From assembly GCA_014706295.1 (NCBI GenBank), contig JACSVZ010000004.1:85505047-85569046 (forward strand): a DNA stretch of 64,000 nucleotides. The letters run 5' to 3'. This DNA is from Lycocorax pyrrhopterus obiensis. Lineage: Eukaryota; Chordata; Aves; Passeriformes; Paradisaeidae. The notes under the pieces were generated by a model. It ran no database searches. It saw nothing but the letters and a program-made list of their open reading frames with translations, and had not been told where the DNA came from. Position numbers and translations under genes: made by a program. This document shows, piece by piece, positions 47,401 to 62,100 of this stretch. Numbering within the stretch: position 1 is the first letter of the stretch; every line of letters starts with the position of its first letter.

Positions 47401-50400
47401 AGAACATGACTGTAATTTCTTTCCTTAATAATAAAATGGTGGTGTTGTTTGGAACATCATGCTTCAGATGTAAGACTAATAATCCTATTAAACTAGAAAT
47501 TGTAAGATACTGTAGGTACTAATCTAGACGGAAATAATGTGTCAGATCCTTTTCAAAGTAAATAAATAGGAACTGAAAAAGGCCTATAAACAGCTTGGAA
47601 AATAAATGATGTTGTAACAAAAATATTTAATGAGATGTTAAAGTGTTCACAATATTTTTTACTAAGATATATGGGGAACCAGAGAGTTTCAACCATCTTC
47701 CATTGTGCTATGATTTTATTTACTTGTGTTTATCTAAGATTCCAAAGTTTTTTAGATAGTGTACAAATATGAGACACAAGCACACATTGTTCTCTGAAAG
47801 AGTTTCCACTGTGTGTAGGAATTTTCTCTAGTGGTATGTTGGTCCTTAATGTCATCAGCATGGAGACTGAGCACCATAAGTAAGCATATTAAATGAGACT
47901 AATTCTTTTAGATAGAAGTCCTTTGTTCCATTAAGGATGAACATAATTTAAACTAGTTGCATCTGAGTTAGAACTTGTTTATGTTTAAAGAAATTACTAA
48001 GTTTTGACTGCAGTAAGAGGGAAAGAAAATTAGGTTGTGACAGCTTCATACTGAAGCTCACTTCATCATCTCTGGCTGCTCCCTGAGGAAGTTCTGTCTC
48101 AGGAATAGGGCAAGGTTCACCTTGTGGTTTACAGTGCACTGCCAGACCCTGCATGAAAGTCATGACTTAATTGTTGATGCTAGAAGCTGCAAAGCTTTAA
48201 TTCCTCATGAAAAGTTCAGTTCTTTCTGATAATGGAAGTTTGCAGCCCAGCCTCTGATCAGGAGGGCTTTGAAAATTTTCAGTCCAGTCAGCATCTGGAA
48301 TAAGAAAATGAGCAGCTTCAAGGCTCTCTCTAGAGAGAAAGAGAGATACAATGTATGCACAGGAATGAGGACTTAGATACTGCATGTGCCACTAGTCAGA
48401 TTTTGGTGAGAACCAGTGGTGCAGATACGCCCCGTTATGGCATTGTAGTCTGGTGTTCAGGCCTGTTCTCTCACCTTGTTTAGATGTATAGTGAATACAT
48501 AGGTGGGGAAGCTCAGAAACTATGAAGTTCTCAACTAGACCCATTCAGAGTATAGTGATGTCTATGAGCAGGATGTTTCAAAGTATCAGATACATTTGTA
48601 ATTGTCATTAACCAAGCCACAAGAAGTTCTTAAAGAAAAATGAATTCTATTGAACTTTGCATTTTGAGAAGATGGGTTTTTAATAAAAGCTGTTGCACAC
48701 AAAGTAGGTGGGAATGCAATGAAAATATATTCAGGTCTGTGTTCACAACTTGTCTTAATATTGTCTAATCACTGAGGTGCTTCCTGCACACCTGCACTTT
48801 CTGTGAGTCATATGCTCTGCACATGAAAGTTATTAGCATAATGTCTGACTATTTTAAAAATGTGTTTATATTAACTGCACAGATTTTCTTCTTGGGACAA
48901 GTAACCCCAATATGGATAATGATCCATTTGTATCTGTAATACTTTTTTTTTTAAAAAAAAAAGAAGGTAAAACAGAAACTGAGAACTATGCTCTTGGTAT
49001 TTTTCTTTGCAGCCTTACTGCTGCCATGCAACCTTTCCTTCACCATAGATTTCTGACAGAAAAAATACAAGGGTTGCTTTTCTTCCAGTCATCCCCCGTA
49101 GATATTGCTGATTCATGCAACACACTACTATCTGGATATTGAACCTTTTGATCTTCTGGACCTGAATTTATTCTTGGTACTGCTGACTTTACTAAAAAGC
49201 CATATTCGTGATACGGGTGAGACAGAAAATTCAGTCATGCTCCAACACCATGTTTTCTATTCTTCATATTTTTGTTTCATCTCCTCTGTTGTCAAGCAGA
49301 AGCATTCTACTCCAATTTGTAGGTGGTGGCTCTTTCAGCATATCTCATTTTTGGTCTCTTTGATCTAAGTTTTCAGCAGTAGAATATAAGATACAATGCA
49401 GAGGTCTCTTCTGAATGCCTGACTTACGTCTGCAGGCTGCAGTTTGTAGGGAGTGTGCCACCACTGTCACAGTGAATGTGGTATTAAAAAGTACATTCAT
49501 CTTGCCAGATGAGCCTTTTTCAGCACATATGTAAGAGATTCTAAAAATAACTGTTGCTTTCAAAGGAGTCTACAGTGAAGAGAAGAACAGCCAGAATACA
49601 GAGACCTCTTATATTGCGTTCTCTTAATTACCTACCCAAACCCACAGAATTAGGATTGTAGTTACCATGCATTATTTATCAAGTTGTCAAAAAGCAAAGC
49701 CTGGACTAAGACAAGTACATTCTAACAAAGTGTGGACCAGGGTCTGAAAGTGGAAAGAGGAAGTGAAAGTTCACTGCTATTGATATGTATCAGGGTCCAG
49801 TCCTTAAGGAATTCTTTTTGGAAGGATGCTTGGTTGAAAACTTGGTACAATCAAGAGCCAAACATCTTGCAACAAGCAAATCCAACTCACATACATGATT
49901 TTTAGGTCTCTTAGGAACTAACTTTAACAAAAAGTCTCTTAAAAGAATCTGTTCATCAAACACCAGGCACAAAGTTGCTTTATTCCCCTACTTTAAATAG
50001 TGATTTTGCTTTGAATTGAAGATAACACTCCCTGTCCCCTGAACTTTCACACATCTTAAATCTAAATTGAACAGAAGATTTTTGTTTTGGAAAGTCTGAT
50101 TACCATCAAAGTCATTAGTAAGAAAAATTAGGTGTAGTGAATTAATAATCATTCTAATTTTAACAGAATGTTCCTGTAGAATTTTTTCTTCTTGCACTGA
50201 AATGGAAGAATTGATGTAGGTTAATCTCAACACCAGAGTTATTTAACAAACAGCCTTTCTCCAGCTGCACCACAGCTAGATGCAAAACTCCATTCTTTTC
50301 TGTATGAAAACACACAAATATACACTCATTAAGTAGTAGAAACATAATGAAAAAGTCATCCTTAATCTGTACAACAGATCCATTTTCAATTTACTTAAAA

Positions 50401-51279
50401 GGCATGTAGCTTAAATTACATAATAAAGTAGGAAACAAAGGAAGAGAACAATGAAGATAGTGCTTAAAATATTAAAGAATAGATGGAGAATTGGAGGTTA
50501 GATCTTGGGGAGTGAAATCTTCAACAAAGAGTAGGAATCAGAATTCACATTTGGCATGTCAGAATCTTCAGGATTTGTCCCAGACTTAAACCTCCTCGTA
50601 TTTCAGTCAATACCACAAGAGCCCACTAAATGAGTTATTAAAAGGAAATCTGTAGGAAAAAAAAGGGGGTTGTTTATCAGTCATTTTGGCATGTTTCTCT
50701 AATACTGGCAAAGGTATTTTATTTATGTTATAAAGGTCATTTATATGAGAAACACTTGCTCCCAAAATACTTAGTATTCCATACAGACTTATCATGCAGT
50801 TGTTTCAAATCACATTAGATTGCATAAACTTTTCTGCAGTGTAATGAAATGGAAAAAAATTTACAGATGCAGTGCATCAGATTAGTTTCACAAGAACAGT
50901 ATTTATATCTTGCAAGCAATGACATATGCTGAGAGTGATACTCTTTCCAGCTTGCGAGTCAGAACTGTTTTATCCTGAGAATTATTCTGTTTCCTAAATC
51001 TGTAGCAAACAGATATTTCAGGAAGGGAACAGTTGCAAGACTATCTTAGACTGTTTTTGCATCCATGCAAATTATACATTCACTGATAATTAAAGTGTTT
51101 TGAAAGAGAATTGGCAAGAATAAAATAAACCTCCAGATTGTACAGTTTTCTAGCATCTAAAAGGAAATTGCTAGAAAACATCTTGAGCAGGCAGTGGACC
51201 AGCTTTTTTTATTTTGGATTTGAATTGGTACGAGTGTACTGAATCTGATTTAGAAAACAAGAACCTCAATGAAAACTTG
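44409..51279. other. Downstream intron, unique AT-rich sequence
   Basis: No exon or transposon recognised in about 6.9 kb; only short A or T runs. Confidence 0.5.
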
Positions 51280-51670
51280 CAGCAAAAAAGGAAATGAGAT
51301 GTGAGGAAGCAATAAAAATAAGGTAGAGAAAGCAGATGATGAAAGCAAGCAATGGCAGCAAACTTGAATTTTCGAAGAAAAAGGTAAAGATGGTGATGAA
51401 ATAAAGGAATGCAGTCTAAGGAAAGACAGAAGTACTTGGAGCAGTGGAATAACATGCCTCAGTGAAACAGAGAGAGATTAAAATCCCAGTTGAGAGAATG
51501 AGAACAAAGCAATAAACTGTGCTAAGCCTGGGCTGAGAGAAAAGGATTACTCATAAAAAGGAGAAAAGAGAATGAAAGTAATGGAGTGGACGAGAGAAAG
51601 GAGAGGAGAGCATGAGAGAAGATGTTGGGAGTATAGCAAAATAAGAAATGACAGACATGGAAAGACCCTG
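51280..51670. repeat. Purine-rich (A/G) low-complexity tract
   Basis: The printed strand is strongly purine-biased over about 390 bases, with units such as gagagaaaggagaggagagc. It is interrupted and has no fixed period. The minus-strand frame at 51171-51455 is its pyrimidine-rich shadow. Confidence 0.6.
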
Positions 51671-54600
51671 AATTCTTCCAAATAGAATTCAGTGGGCACT
51701 GAAGGGCTTAACAAGCTGGAGAATCATACCTGAAGAAAGGGGATTTTGTTATTGTATGTGATTCTCCCCCTCCATTCTCTGTGGGTTTTGGTAGTTCTTG
51801 CATTGTTGCCTTGTCAGTCTAGGACAGGTCAGGACTGACTGTGTGCTTTTCTTCAGTCATTTCTTCATTCATTGTCTGCAATGTCCAGCAGTTTCTCGCA
51901 TGGTTGTCCCATTAGCTTAAGCACAGGGCAGAACTGGCCATCTGTACTTGTGCTGTGAGACATATTCATGGCTGAACAAGACTGGTCAGTTGTTCATAGC
52001 AGATAATACGTGTCACCACTTCTCTGGATGTGTATTTCTGCAGTTTATGAAGCTGAGTGGTTCAATCAACATGATGCATTGCAGGAAGTCTCGTAACAGC
52101 CAACACCTTGCTGGATTAGGTCTTGTATGCCTGAAAAATTGAAGCCATGACATATTAGGAGGTTGTACATCCTTCTCTGCATCTATTTCACATCAGTGAA
52201 CACCAGAAAAATCCCAAATTGCATTTTTCTCAAAATCTAAAAATTAAACAAGCAGGCCTTCACATTTTATGTGATATACATTTCTGTTGTTAGAAACACC
52301 ATGAAATTCTTCCTCTGGAGACATAGCTTTTGGGCTGAGGACAGCATTTTATCTAGGATTATTAGCAAATAATTGTTCATTCAGCTTCAGAAATTTTGGA
52401 TTATTTTCCTGAAATATTTTAGTAGGCTATTCTCTTTTCCATTAGTCCTATCTCCTATCAAATTTTAAGAATACATTCTTCTGTGAGATTATAACCTATG
52501 ATGTTAACAGGATTGAGATGCTCACTTTCTAACTTGTCGCCAGGCAACAGTTTAGACTATCCATTCACTTAAACCTATTTGGGCATGACTATTTTGATTA
52601 GCCAGATCTAGTTCTTTCTCAAAACATACCAGTTTCTTGAAAAACTTGATTCCTCTTGGGCTCAAACTGTAGTACTATCTGTAGCCACTATCCTACAAAT
52701 TGATGGGCCTGGCTGGCCTTTTTTAAAAAGAGCATCAATCACATACTTAAAACTGGCATAATCCTGTAGGTTGACCTTCAGATATGTTTCTCTGGTACAA
52801 GAAAGTGCAATGGATGAACATGCTTGCTTACTTGTTTTTTTAAACTCTGTGAAGGTGGTTGGTGGGATTTGGAAAGTGCCCATTGGTGCTTGTCACATGA
52901 ATTGGCCATAATTCCTGGCCTTTGTACTTAATGTCCTAAATGTATTCATTATGCACTAACCATTCATGTGGAATTTATTGGTCTGTTATAAAATTTTGAA
53001 AACTTCATGTGCACTCTCTGATTCTCATTTATCAAGCGTGTCATCCTCCCACTTTGAACAGTAACCACTTGATGTTAAATGTTTTTGCTTTGTTCTTCAA
53101 GCCAATATCCAAGATCAATTTATGACTGTAATGTGGGAGGCAGCTTGCAGAAACTTGCTGGATTTTATGACATCTTTATTTATGTAAGTGGCACAACTCT
53201 TATCTGGACTGTTCAATTTCTGCTACAGAGGTATAATGCAGACACAAAAATGCAAATGAAAGAATCTATAGGATAAAACAAAGCTATGTTAGTGAGATTC
53301 AAGGTAAGACAAGAAAGGCTGTAAACATCTTCCTCCTTCCCAAACAGTTCTAATATTAGTTATCCTACAAAATCCCTAGGCATGCAAGCAACCTTTGAAA
53401 TGCTTTGAACAATTAACAATTTTATTCCTTTTTGTGCAATTTAGCCCTTGGAGTATCATTTACTGCTAGGAGCACTTTACTCCTGCTAACATCTCCCTTT
53501 TTTTTCCAGTTAAGCATACCAACCAGCAGTAGGAGTGGCAAAATAAAATAGCACTAGAAAAAGATAAGTGGGGACTTACCTGCCATTCTGCTGGGCTCAG
53601 TTTTAATGCTTGCTTTCAGTACTAAATTTTTTTATCTGAATTTGCCAAATTCTATTTGGATGTGATTGCATGTGTTTAAGTTCTGGAGCTTTTGAGCCAG
53701 TAGGAGAATATTCTGCCTGTGCTTTTAAGCCATCTGAAGCCCTGTGGCAGTGTTGAAACAGCATTGCACTAAACTTCATGTTATGTGTGACTCAGTATGC
53801 TACTGAGTCAGATCCAGGTATCCTCACACTTTTAACTGACTTTGCATTTACTTTCAAAATATCATCTAATCAAATGCATAGGAGGGAATAAATAACCTAG
53901 TTTAAAAAAAAAAAATCCTTCTCAACAAAGTTCTGCGTTTTCCCCTGCAGGATTTAAGGAAGATAGTGACTCATACTTCAAAATATGTATGGAAGCACAC
54001 GAAGGTATTCAGTCATTGAAATAATAGTGAGCAGTCCACCACATTTCTGATAGTGGTCTGGTATGTGTTAAACTGAGGACAGTAATGTGTGGCAAGTACC
54101 AACTGCTAGAGTGAGCTGGGATAAAGGCTAGTTTGTCCTATGAATCATCAGCACTATAGTATCTGAAAGAATAAAAATTTAGTACATTTTTATTGCTAGA
54201 GAAAAGAGAATTATGTTCTGGCCCTTGAAGAACTTCAGGAGGAGGCAGACTGAGGAACTGATGGTTCTTACTACATTTTGTGTAGGTGTAAGGATGAAGG
54301 CAAATTTTTGAAGAATGGAGGGAACATATATAAATGGTGAGAGAAGTTCAAAGTCCATTTCTTGTGCAAGAAATTAGCTACATTTCAAGTGCTTTTTTAA
54401 ACTAGCAGGTAAAGAAGAGGTGACATTCTTAGGCTCATACACAGACTGAAGCATACACCACTAATATCAGAGTAATTCCTGACAAAGTCTGGCACTAACA
54501 AGGAAACAAATAAGGTCACAGGGGCACATTTAGAAAATGTGAGAGTTGTCTGGTACATAGGATAGTCAGAGGTGAATCCTGGCTAGTAAGAACAGTGACC

Positions 54601-55869
54601 AAAAGCAGTACTTTACACTATCATTTTTTCTTCTGAAAAGTATCAAATCATGTCATCTTTAAAAAGGTTGTTTATTTTCAGATAGTTATGGCTAACCCGA
54701 TGTCACGAGTTTTTGGGGGGTTTTTTGTCAATGAACACCAAAATGTAAAAGCCTCAAAATAAATCTCTGTGTTAGATGAAATGTCATTCCACAAGTTCTC
54801 ATTAATTTAATTACATGTTGTTGTCACAGAAAGGTGCTGTTTTTCAGAATTACCCAAAAATGAAACTAGGCATGCTGTCACATTTGTTATTTCATTATTT
54901 AATTATTGCTTATTTAAGTAAGAATGTGTTACATTTCCAAAGAAAATTGGTATAATTTCCTTTATTGCGGTATCTCATCAGCAACAGGACAGAATTACGT
55001 TTGGCTTTTTTTTCCTTCTCCAGAACATTTGCATTCTTTCCTTAATTTCCCTAAGACAACTGGAAGATATCCAGACTATAGTTTAAATTGCAGTTCCAGT
55101 CATTTTAGATTAGCTCTTCATTTTTAAAATTAAGTCCCTAAATTATATCCCAAATGCCTTTAAATGGAAAAATCCTCCATATTCAAAACACACTATCTGG
55201 ATAAGCCCAAGCATTTTATCAAGTACCTACTGCTTGTTTGTAAGTGATCAAAGGAAAGAAAGGTGTGTGCATGTTTTATTAGAGGACTGTGCGTGATTGT
55301 AGGGGCATCCCACAGTGGTTTAGATCCAGCTTGCTGTGGTTTAAATTAGCTCAGAGCACTTAGAAAATAAGTTGCAGTTTAATTGACAAGCTAGTGCTGT
55401 TATAGGACTGAGGTTTTTAAACATCTTATATTTCTCAGCAGATTTGATCTGTTATTTTTTTCACGGTTTATGCTAAAACACATGTAACTATAACATGTTA
55501 GGTAGGCTGAGATGGATCTTATGTAATATGGCAGTGTAAAATTTATCTGTCTGGTACAGCTTTATAACATACCTTTTACGTTTTTTTCAATTACAAACAA
55601 AAATTCCAGCTTCAGGTTTTCAAATTGTACCAGAAGGCTGTGAAGATTTTTCATAGAAATTGTTTATGCTGTTTCCAGAACTTCTGTTCATTCAGATGTT
55701 TCTGAGAAAAACATGTATTGCATTCAGTTTTAAATTATGTTTAAGGGATTTTAAAATCATATCAACAGAAAGGCTTTTAACTTTATGAGAATCCCTAACC
55801 ACTCATTCCTTCTTGGGTCTTCCTAGAAGCAATACATGGAAGATACTGAAGACAATAGGCTTTAATTTT
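51671..55869. other. Downstream intron, unique AT-rich sequence
   Basis: Nothing recognised apart from short A runs and a G/T run near 54713-54727. Confidence 0.5.
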
Positions 55870-56130
55870 CACCAGAGTGCTTTATCCAGAGGATGACATC
55901 CTTCCTGTCCCCAGAGGTCCCAGCCCCTCTGCAGCTGCTGTTGCTCAGAGCCCTTTCACACACGCACACACAGACAGACACGCACTGCTCTGCAGTCCCC
56001 CCAGGGACAGACCGCCCTCCAGGAGCTGGATGCGCCCTCCTGGGACGGGAGGAGCTGGGCAGGGTGGCATCTGAGCTGTCCCACCTGCCATCATCTTCCT
56101 GTGCTGCTTTGCCAGCATGCAGAGGAGCAT
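55870..56130. other. GC-rich island in AT-rich intron
   Basis: About 260 bases are distinctly GC-rich with several CpGs and a CACA/CAGA patch (55958-55982), between AT-rich flanks. It is open in all the overlapping short frames, but I recognise neither protein nor transposon. It could be an old LTR fragment, an enhancer or a promoter. Confidence 0.4.
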
Positions 56131-59100
56131 TTTATCTCATCACGTATCAGTACGTATTAGGGCAATTAAACAGACATGCAACACTTTAATTCATTTGCTT
56201 GCATTTTACAGTATGCTAAAAAAATGTCTCAGGCAGCTAAGGAAAACCCAGCAGTAACCAACTTACTTTTCAACATGGATTTCACTGGGAAACTGAGTAA
56301 GCAATAGCTGCTACTTTCTGTGGTCAACTCCTTTGGATTGTGATAGGTGGCAAAATAAGAGTTCTCTGCAGTATAGGAGAAAGAAGAAGACTAAACACCA
56401 TTTAGGGTTAATTCTAGCAAGGAAGACAACATAACAGTTTTAGATGTGAGGGAAGCTAGGAGCACATAATTTGAGGGACTTTGTTATGCAGCTTATAGTA
56501 AAAGGACAGTTACTTTCATCTCATAGCACTAAGAATGGAATCATAATGACTTAGCATTGTTTAAAGCTAGTAAACTGCAACTGTAAATCAGCAAATTAGC
56601 TAATGATTGCCTCTGAGTAGTGATACATAATGAAAAACAAATGAGGAAAGGTACTCATGCATTGCACTTTGTAGCTACTGGAAAAATTGAAGGTCTGTCT
56701 TCATAAAAATACTGTTAAAGGGATGTTATGAAGGGCTGTGCCCTGGCAGCAGAACAATTACTGCTTCAAATGAGTATGTTTTTTAATAAATGCTGCTATA
56801 GTAAGTCTGCAATTCAGTGCTAGCACTTTTCATGGTGTAATTGAGAGTTTCTATCTGCAGTGGGAAGCTGTGAAGCAGAATACTCTATTTCCAGCCCTTT
56901 CTAGATAGTGCCAACCTCAAGTACTAGAAATACACATAACTAAATAACCAAATACCATCACAGAGTGATATCACTATGCCAGTAATCTTCAGTGCAGAGA
57001 CAGTAATGGTAAGCAAGATCTCAGAGCTTTCAAACCATAAATTGATTTATTGCCATTTTTAATAAAATAAAAATATAATCATAAAAAGCAATAACATTTT
57101 GATCTCTTGACCCCACACCCATCAGGCTTCTACTTGCACAGTTCCTGAAACTTGTGCAATGATTCTTCAGTTCCCATGGTGCTTGTGCTCAGCATCTTAC
57201 TGTGTTTTTGCTTCCAAATTACATTATTTTTAGTAACTTGGCTGTATTTAATTGTCCATGTCGTAAGTAAAATTTGTTTCTCTTTGCTGTTTAACATTTC
57301 CTAGAGAAGTTCTGCAGCTGAGATGCCTTGTATCTTTTTTGTCACAACATGCCTAACAACATTTTTTACATTGAGATGTCTATTTGTTTACAGTACACCA
57401 TGCACACTAATCAAGGGTCTGATCAAATTTACATTTCTTTATAGCAATATAGGATAAGTGTGATAATGATCAGCTCATTCAAGTAAGGTGGAGTCCACAC
57501 ACATGTAATGGTATTATTTTGGCTTGTTTCTTCTACCGTAAATTATTGATAATTTCTATTCTGATAGATAATGACCAGTACTTTTAAATGCCATAGGGAA
57601 GGTATGGTTAGCTCCATGAAATTCAGAGCAGGCACTAAAGTTTCCATACAGAATACAAAGATGAGCATGCTGAAACAAGAAACCCCTTCTAAATCATATA
57701 CCCCTTCAGCCCTTGGGAGCCACTCTCTCTAGCAAGACTTTCCTTCATTTTAGTGTCTGTAGCCCTAACTGTAGGCACTTCAAACCCACACAGGAGAGCC
57801 AGGATGGAGCACATCACACCCTTGGAGCCAGCAGCAGGGAGTGCAGAGCACTCAGAAGGTGCTGCAGATGGCACAGAGAATCCCAGTGCCATACTGTACC
57901 TCTGGGATGTTTAAATCTCCCCAAGCAGGAAAGAAATACATTTTTGTATTCTACATCTTGGATAGTAAGTCTAAAACTTGAATTTTTAAATAAAAAATTA
58001 GTGGGAATTAGTGAAGTGGTATTCTCTGGAATCACACATTGGGTTTGGGTGCTGAAGGCAAAGAATTTACCTTGTGGGTTGGTTTTGGAGTTTATCGTAT
58101 CAGGAATGTAACATTAAGACAAGAAACTGATTTTCAGGCATCTGATGCATTTTAGTTATGAAAACTTACATATTCCTGGCTTAGACGATATGTGACAATG
58201 GCAATTTTTAGAATTTGAATTTTAGACAAGTATCCAAAGAGGCAGTTATGCAGGCTTGTACTTCAAAGCAAGTGTAATCCTTAATGTCTTCAACCTAGGG
58301 AATTTTAAAATGTTGTGAGTCATGTTTTCCAGAAACTTCAAACCACAGCTGGAAGGTGTCAAAACAGATCTGTTGCTGTAAAAGGAAAAAAAAAATAAGA
58401 AAGAAATATACAGGCTAGGGATTAGTAATGTCATGTGAGGGGCATTGAAAAGTGGTGAAGAACCTGATACACTTGTCATTTTATACAAAGATTCTGCAAG
58501 ATATTTTGATCAAAAGCTTGTGTTTCTTCCACTCTCTGATATTTAGAGAACATTATTTGTGAAAGCAGCCCTTTTTTTCAGCATACAGCCATTCTACTAC
58601 TTTTCTGGCAAAAATCTGGTTTGTGTACATGGATATTTGTCTAAGACCAATTTCCATCAACATAGATATAAATGTTTTTGTGTTTTAGTACTCATCGAAT
58701 GCAGAAATCCATTGTGATGACACTAAGAGTATAGTTATTTATAACAAAAAAAATATTATTAATTCCAGAACATTTGCAGTCTTGAAGCCTTCATGCCAAA
58801 ACATGAGTGGGGGAGAGACTATAAAAGCATATAAAGCATGTTTTTTAGTCCAAATACGTTTTTTGTGGAGACCACTTTGTGGTGTTATATTTTCTCATTA
58901 AAAGAGAAATTTCTGCCTTTTGACATTTCACTGCAGCAGGTGTGCTTTGCAGACAATACATCTATAACCATTTATAGATATGTGAAAACAAGTGGTTACA
59001 GTGATCTTATCTTACCAGTTATCACTGCTGATAGCAACATTGGCTTTGACTGGCCACAATCTGATAGAGCATAGAGCAAGGACAGGGGTTTTGTTGTAAA

Positions 59101-62100
59101 TTAATGGAATAGCTGGAGTCTGATTCCTAGTCCCACAATACTGTGCATGTGGAGCAGTTCCAGTGAAGGCATGGGTTTTTTACAGCTAAATTCAGAAATG
59201 AGAACTGAGACTGTTTGTGATGGTTGCATAAAATTATTTTCAGACGTGAAAACAGTCTAATAGTTCTTATACTGCATAAGTTTTCCATAATGCTCATCCA
59301 GATGTACTTCCTTGGATACTACTTGGAACAAAAAGCCAGACCCTTTCTTCAGAATCATTGTCTCTCTTCATTGACTATACATACTTTCAGATTTCTTACT
59401 AGGCGTGTAAGTAAATTAAGCCCTCTTGTACTTTTATTAGTTGTCCAAAGTGGCCACTTCTCAAGAAGGCAAACACTCTTATCTACTCCAGCCTTATGCA
59501 CAACAAGCCCCAGTGCTGGGGGACAGTAGCAGCTACTAAGAGTTTCTGCTTTTTGCAGCAGACAATTAGTCTCAAGCAGACTCTATTGTCTTGGCAGTAT
59601 ATCAGTTGTCACATGGAGGTAAATGGAGTTATAGTCTAGTCCTTCTTAGATATTTTTGCTTGGGCTTTTTTGTTCTTTTTTAATGAAAGCTATCTTCTGT
59701 TGGAAAAATTACGCAAAGAAAATGTTAAGTGTTTTTCTCCACAAAGAACATTTTCTATGGAGTCCACTTTTGACCGTATATACAAGGTGCCTTACAGTTA
59801 TAAGAGAAATTGCTGGTATTTTAACATTTTAATATAATACAACCCCAAAGTTGTCAACTGAAGTAATGTATAGTGTGATTTAGTAGAGTTCTGGGAAATA
59901 TGCACTGAGGTGCTGCCAGTAATGAATCTAAATCACTGCTTTATATTAGTCTGTTTTACAAGACCAAGAGTTGCAATACTTAACTATGTCAAAAATAAGA
60001 ACCCATGTAGAAAGGTACTGGTCAAATATTGGCAGCTGGAAATTAATACTGGCATGGCAGGAGTCAAAGTTTTGATATTTGTATATCCAGAACTACTTTT
60101 CTCCCCCATATGTAACAATGAACTCCAGTATGTAACACAATATCAGTGTCTTTGAAATGAGATTTCCAGATTTAAAGTTCCAAGGAGGAGCAAGCCCTGC
60201 TGTAGTGAGGAGACTGGAGCAGACTATCCATTTTTATGTTCTGCAAGCATTACATCTGAGGGGCACCTTCTGCTGTCTACTGAGTTCTGAGAAGCCCTTG
60301 GGGACCCTCAAGTGCTTATGGAGTAGAGCAAAGGACCTAGCTGAGAGCAGTCCAGACAGTCATTGCAAACTATCAGTAGTCAGAAGGGGTCAATGCTGCA
60401 GTAAAATTTTATCATCACTGAAGGCAATATGCTCTTTTTTTTTTTTTTTCTGTGAGTTATCATTTTAACACTGTGTTGGTTATTTGTAATTAGGTGCCTC
60501 TCAGAGGACAGGAGGGGAAAAAGGGTTGAATAAGGCTCAGGTATGAACACAGGTTACTAACATTTTACAAATGTAAAAATAGAAAATTCATGTGTTTCCA
60601 GGACAAATACCCAAAATTGCTACGAGTTAATATAAAGATTCTACCGAATGTTCAACCTGTCCTACTTGAAATCTCTTTGAAAAAATTTCCTGTCATTAAA
60701 GGGATCTTTCTCCTTATCCTGATCTCCATATCTTTTGTCATTGTCATTACTGATATGCATGGTACCTATCTGCAATATTTGTATGCTTACTGCATACCTC
60801 TTACATGTTTGGCAGAGCATTGTTAGCACTAGACATACTACAGGCTGAACAGGGTATTTTGAAAGGAATAACTATTAAATCTGAAGGTATTTATGGGGTT
60901 TTGTTTTCAATTAATTGCTCATATGTAAGAATTGTTTTAAACAGGAGATGTAGTTTAGCATTTGTTCTTTTCTTTGTAACAATTGTGTTCTTCAAAGTGC
61001 TACAGGCAGTTGAGCATTAGCTTCAGTATGAGGAGATTAAACTCAAGTTATTTTGGGGTTGTATATTTTTTATAATGAAACAAACTAAAAAAGAACAGAC
61101 TGTAATTTTTAATTACTCATCTAAGATGAAAACAACATAAATCCAAGTTGGAATTCCAATTATGACAACCATACCGTATACAATAAATATAGCTTACTAT
61201 ATAATGCACACAAAAAAATGTGTGCCTCTGCACCATTTTATTTAAATATGCATATGTAGGAGCTTGATTTGCTGAACTTATTTCAAGCTGAATATACTTA
61301 GTATATTAGGAAAAAAGGCTTCAACTTCATTATCAATTCTCCTTTGTTTTATACTAAAGCCAAAAATAAATCCAGACTGAAATCAAAGTAATTTATCATT
61401 TTAATAGACATAGGAAAAAAATTACCTATAGATTTTGTTAACAGAAAAAATATGAAAATTATTTCATGCATTAAACAACAATACTTGTACAAAATAGATG
61501 AGAAAAAACCGCAGGATTCATTTTTCCTGAATGGTTTGGTTTTAAGTGGTTACACCATGCTAAAAAGCCATGAGCCAGATGCCAGTGTTCTCATAATATT
61601 AGTTCATGCATGTTGCCACTGAAATATATGGATATAATCATGAAGTAAAGCATTAGTAAGGAGTAGCTTTGGCAAAACAGGAAATCTTCAGCAATTAACG
61701 ACACAGTCAAAATGACCGTGAGAAAAGTAATGAAAAGGGTCATAAATGAATTATAAGAGGTTACTGTCAGCATTACCTTTTTCTCTCCAAATCCTAGATT
61801 TCCCTGACGATTTTCCATTCAGTTAAAACCTCAACTTCTCTATCTTAGGAAGGACACAATGCCACTGGGTACTTTGTGATATGTTTATACTTGAGATATA
61901 TCTTGAAAACACATCAAAAGCTAATGTTGAGATGCAAAGCCCATTGTGCAGAAGAAGCATCAGGAAGAGCTCAGAGAAACGGCCACAGAAATGTCAGGTG
62001 CTGCTTGCTTTTAATCATTTCTGCACCAGTGTGAATTAAAGGAACTACATGGAAAAGAGCAGGATTGCATCAGTGTGAGTGGCTTGGAGGTAACTGACTT
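56131..62100. other. Downstream intron, unique AT-rich sequence
   Basis: No exon or transposon recognised. The 132-codon frame at 57713-58111 has no known motif. A T run lies at about 60435-60449. Confidence 0.5.

Noticed and set aside
57713..58111. 132-codon plus-strand open frame
   Set aside because: No recognisable motif, splice context or relation to KHDRBS2; consistent with chance in 64 kb.
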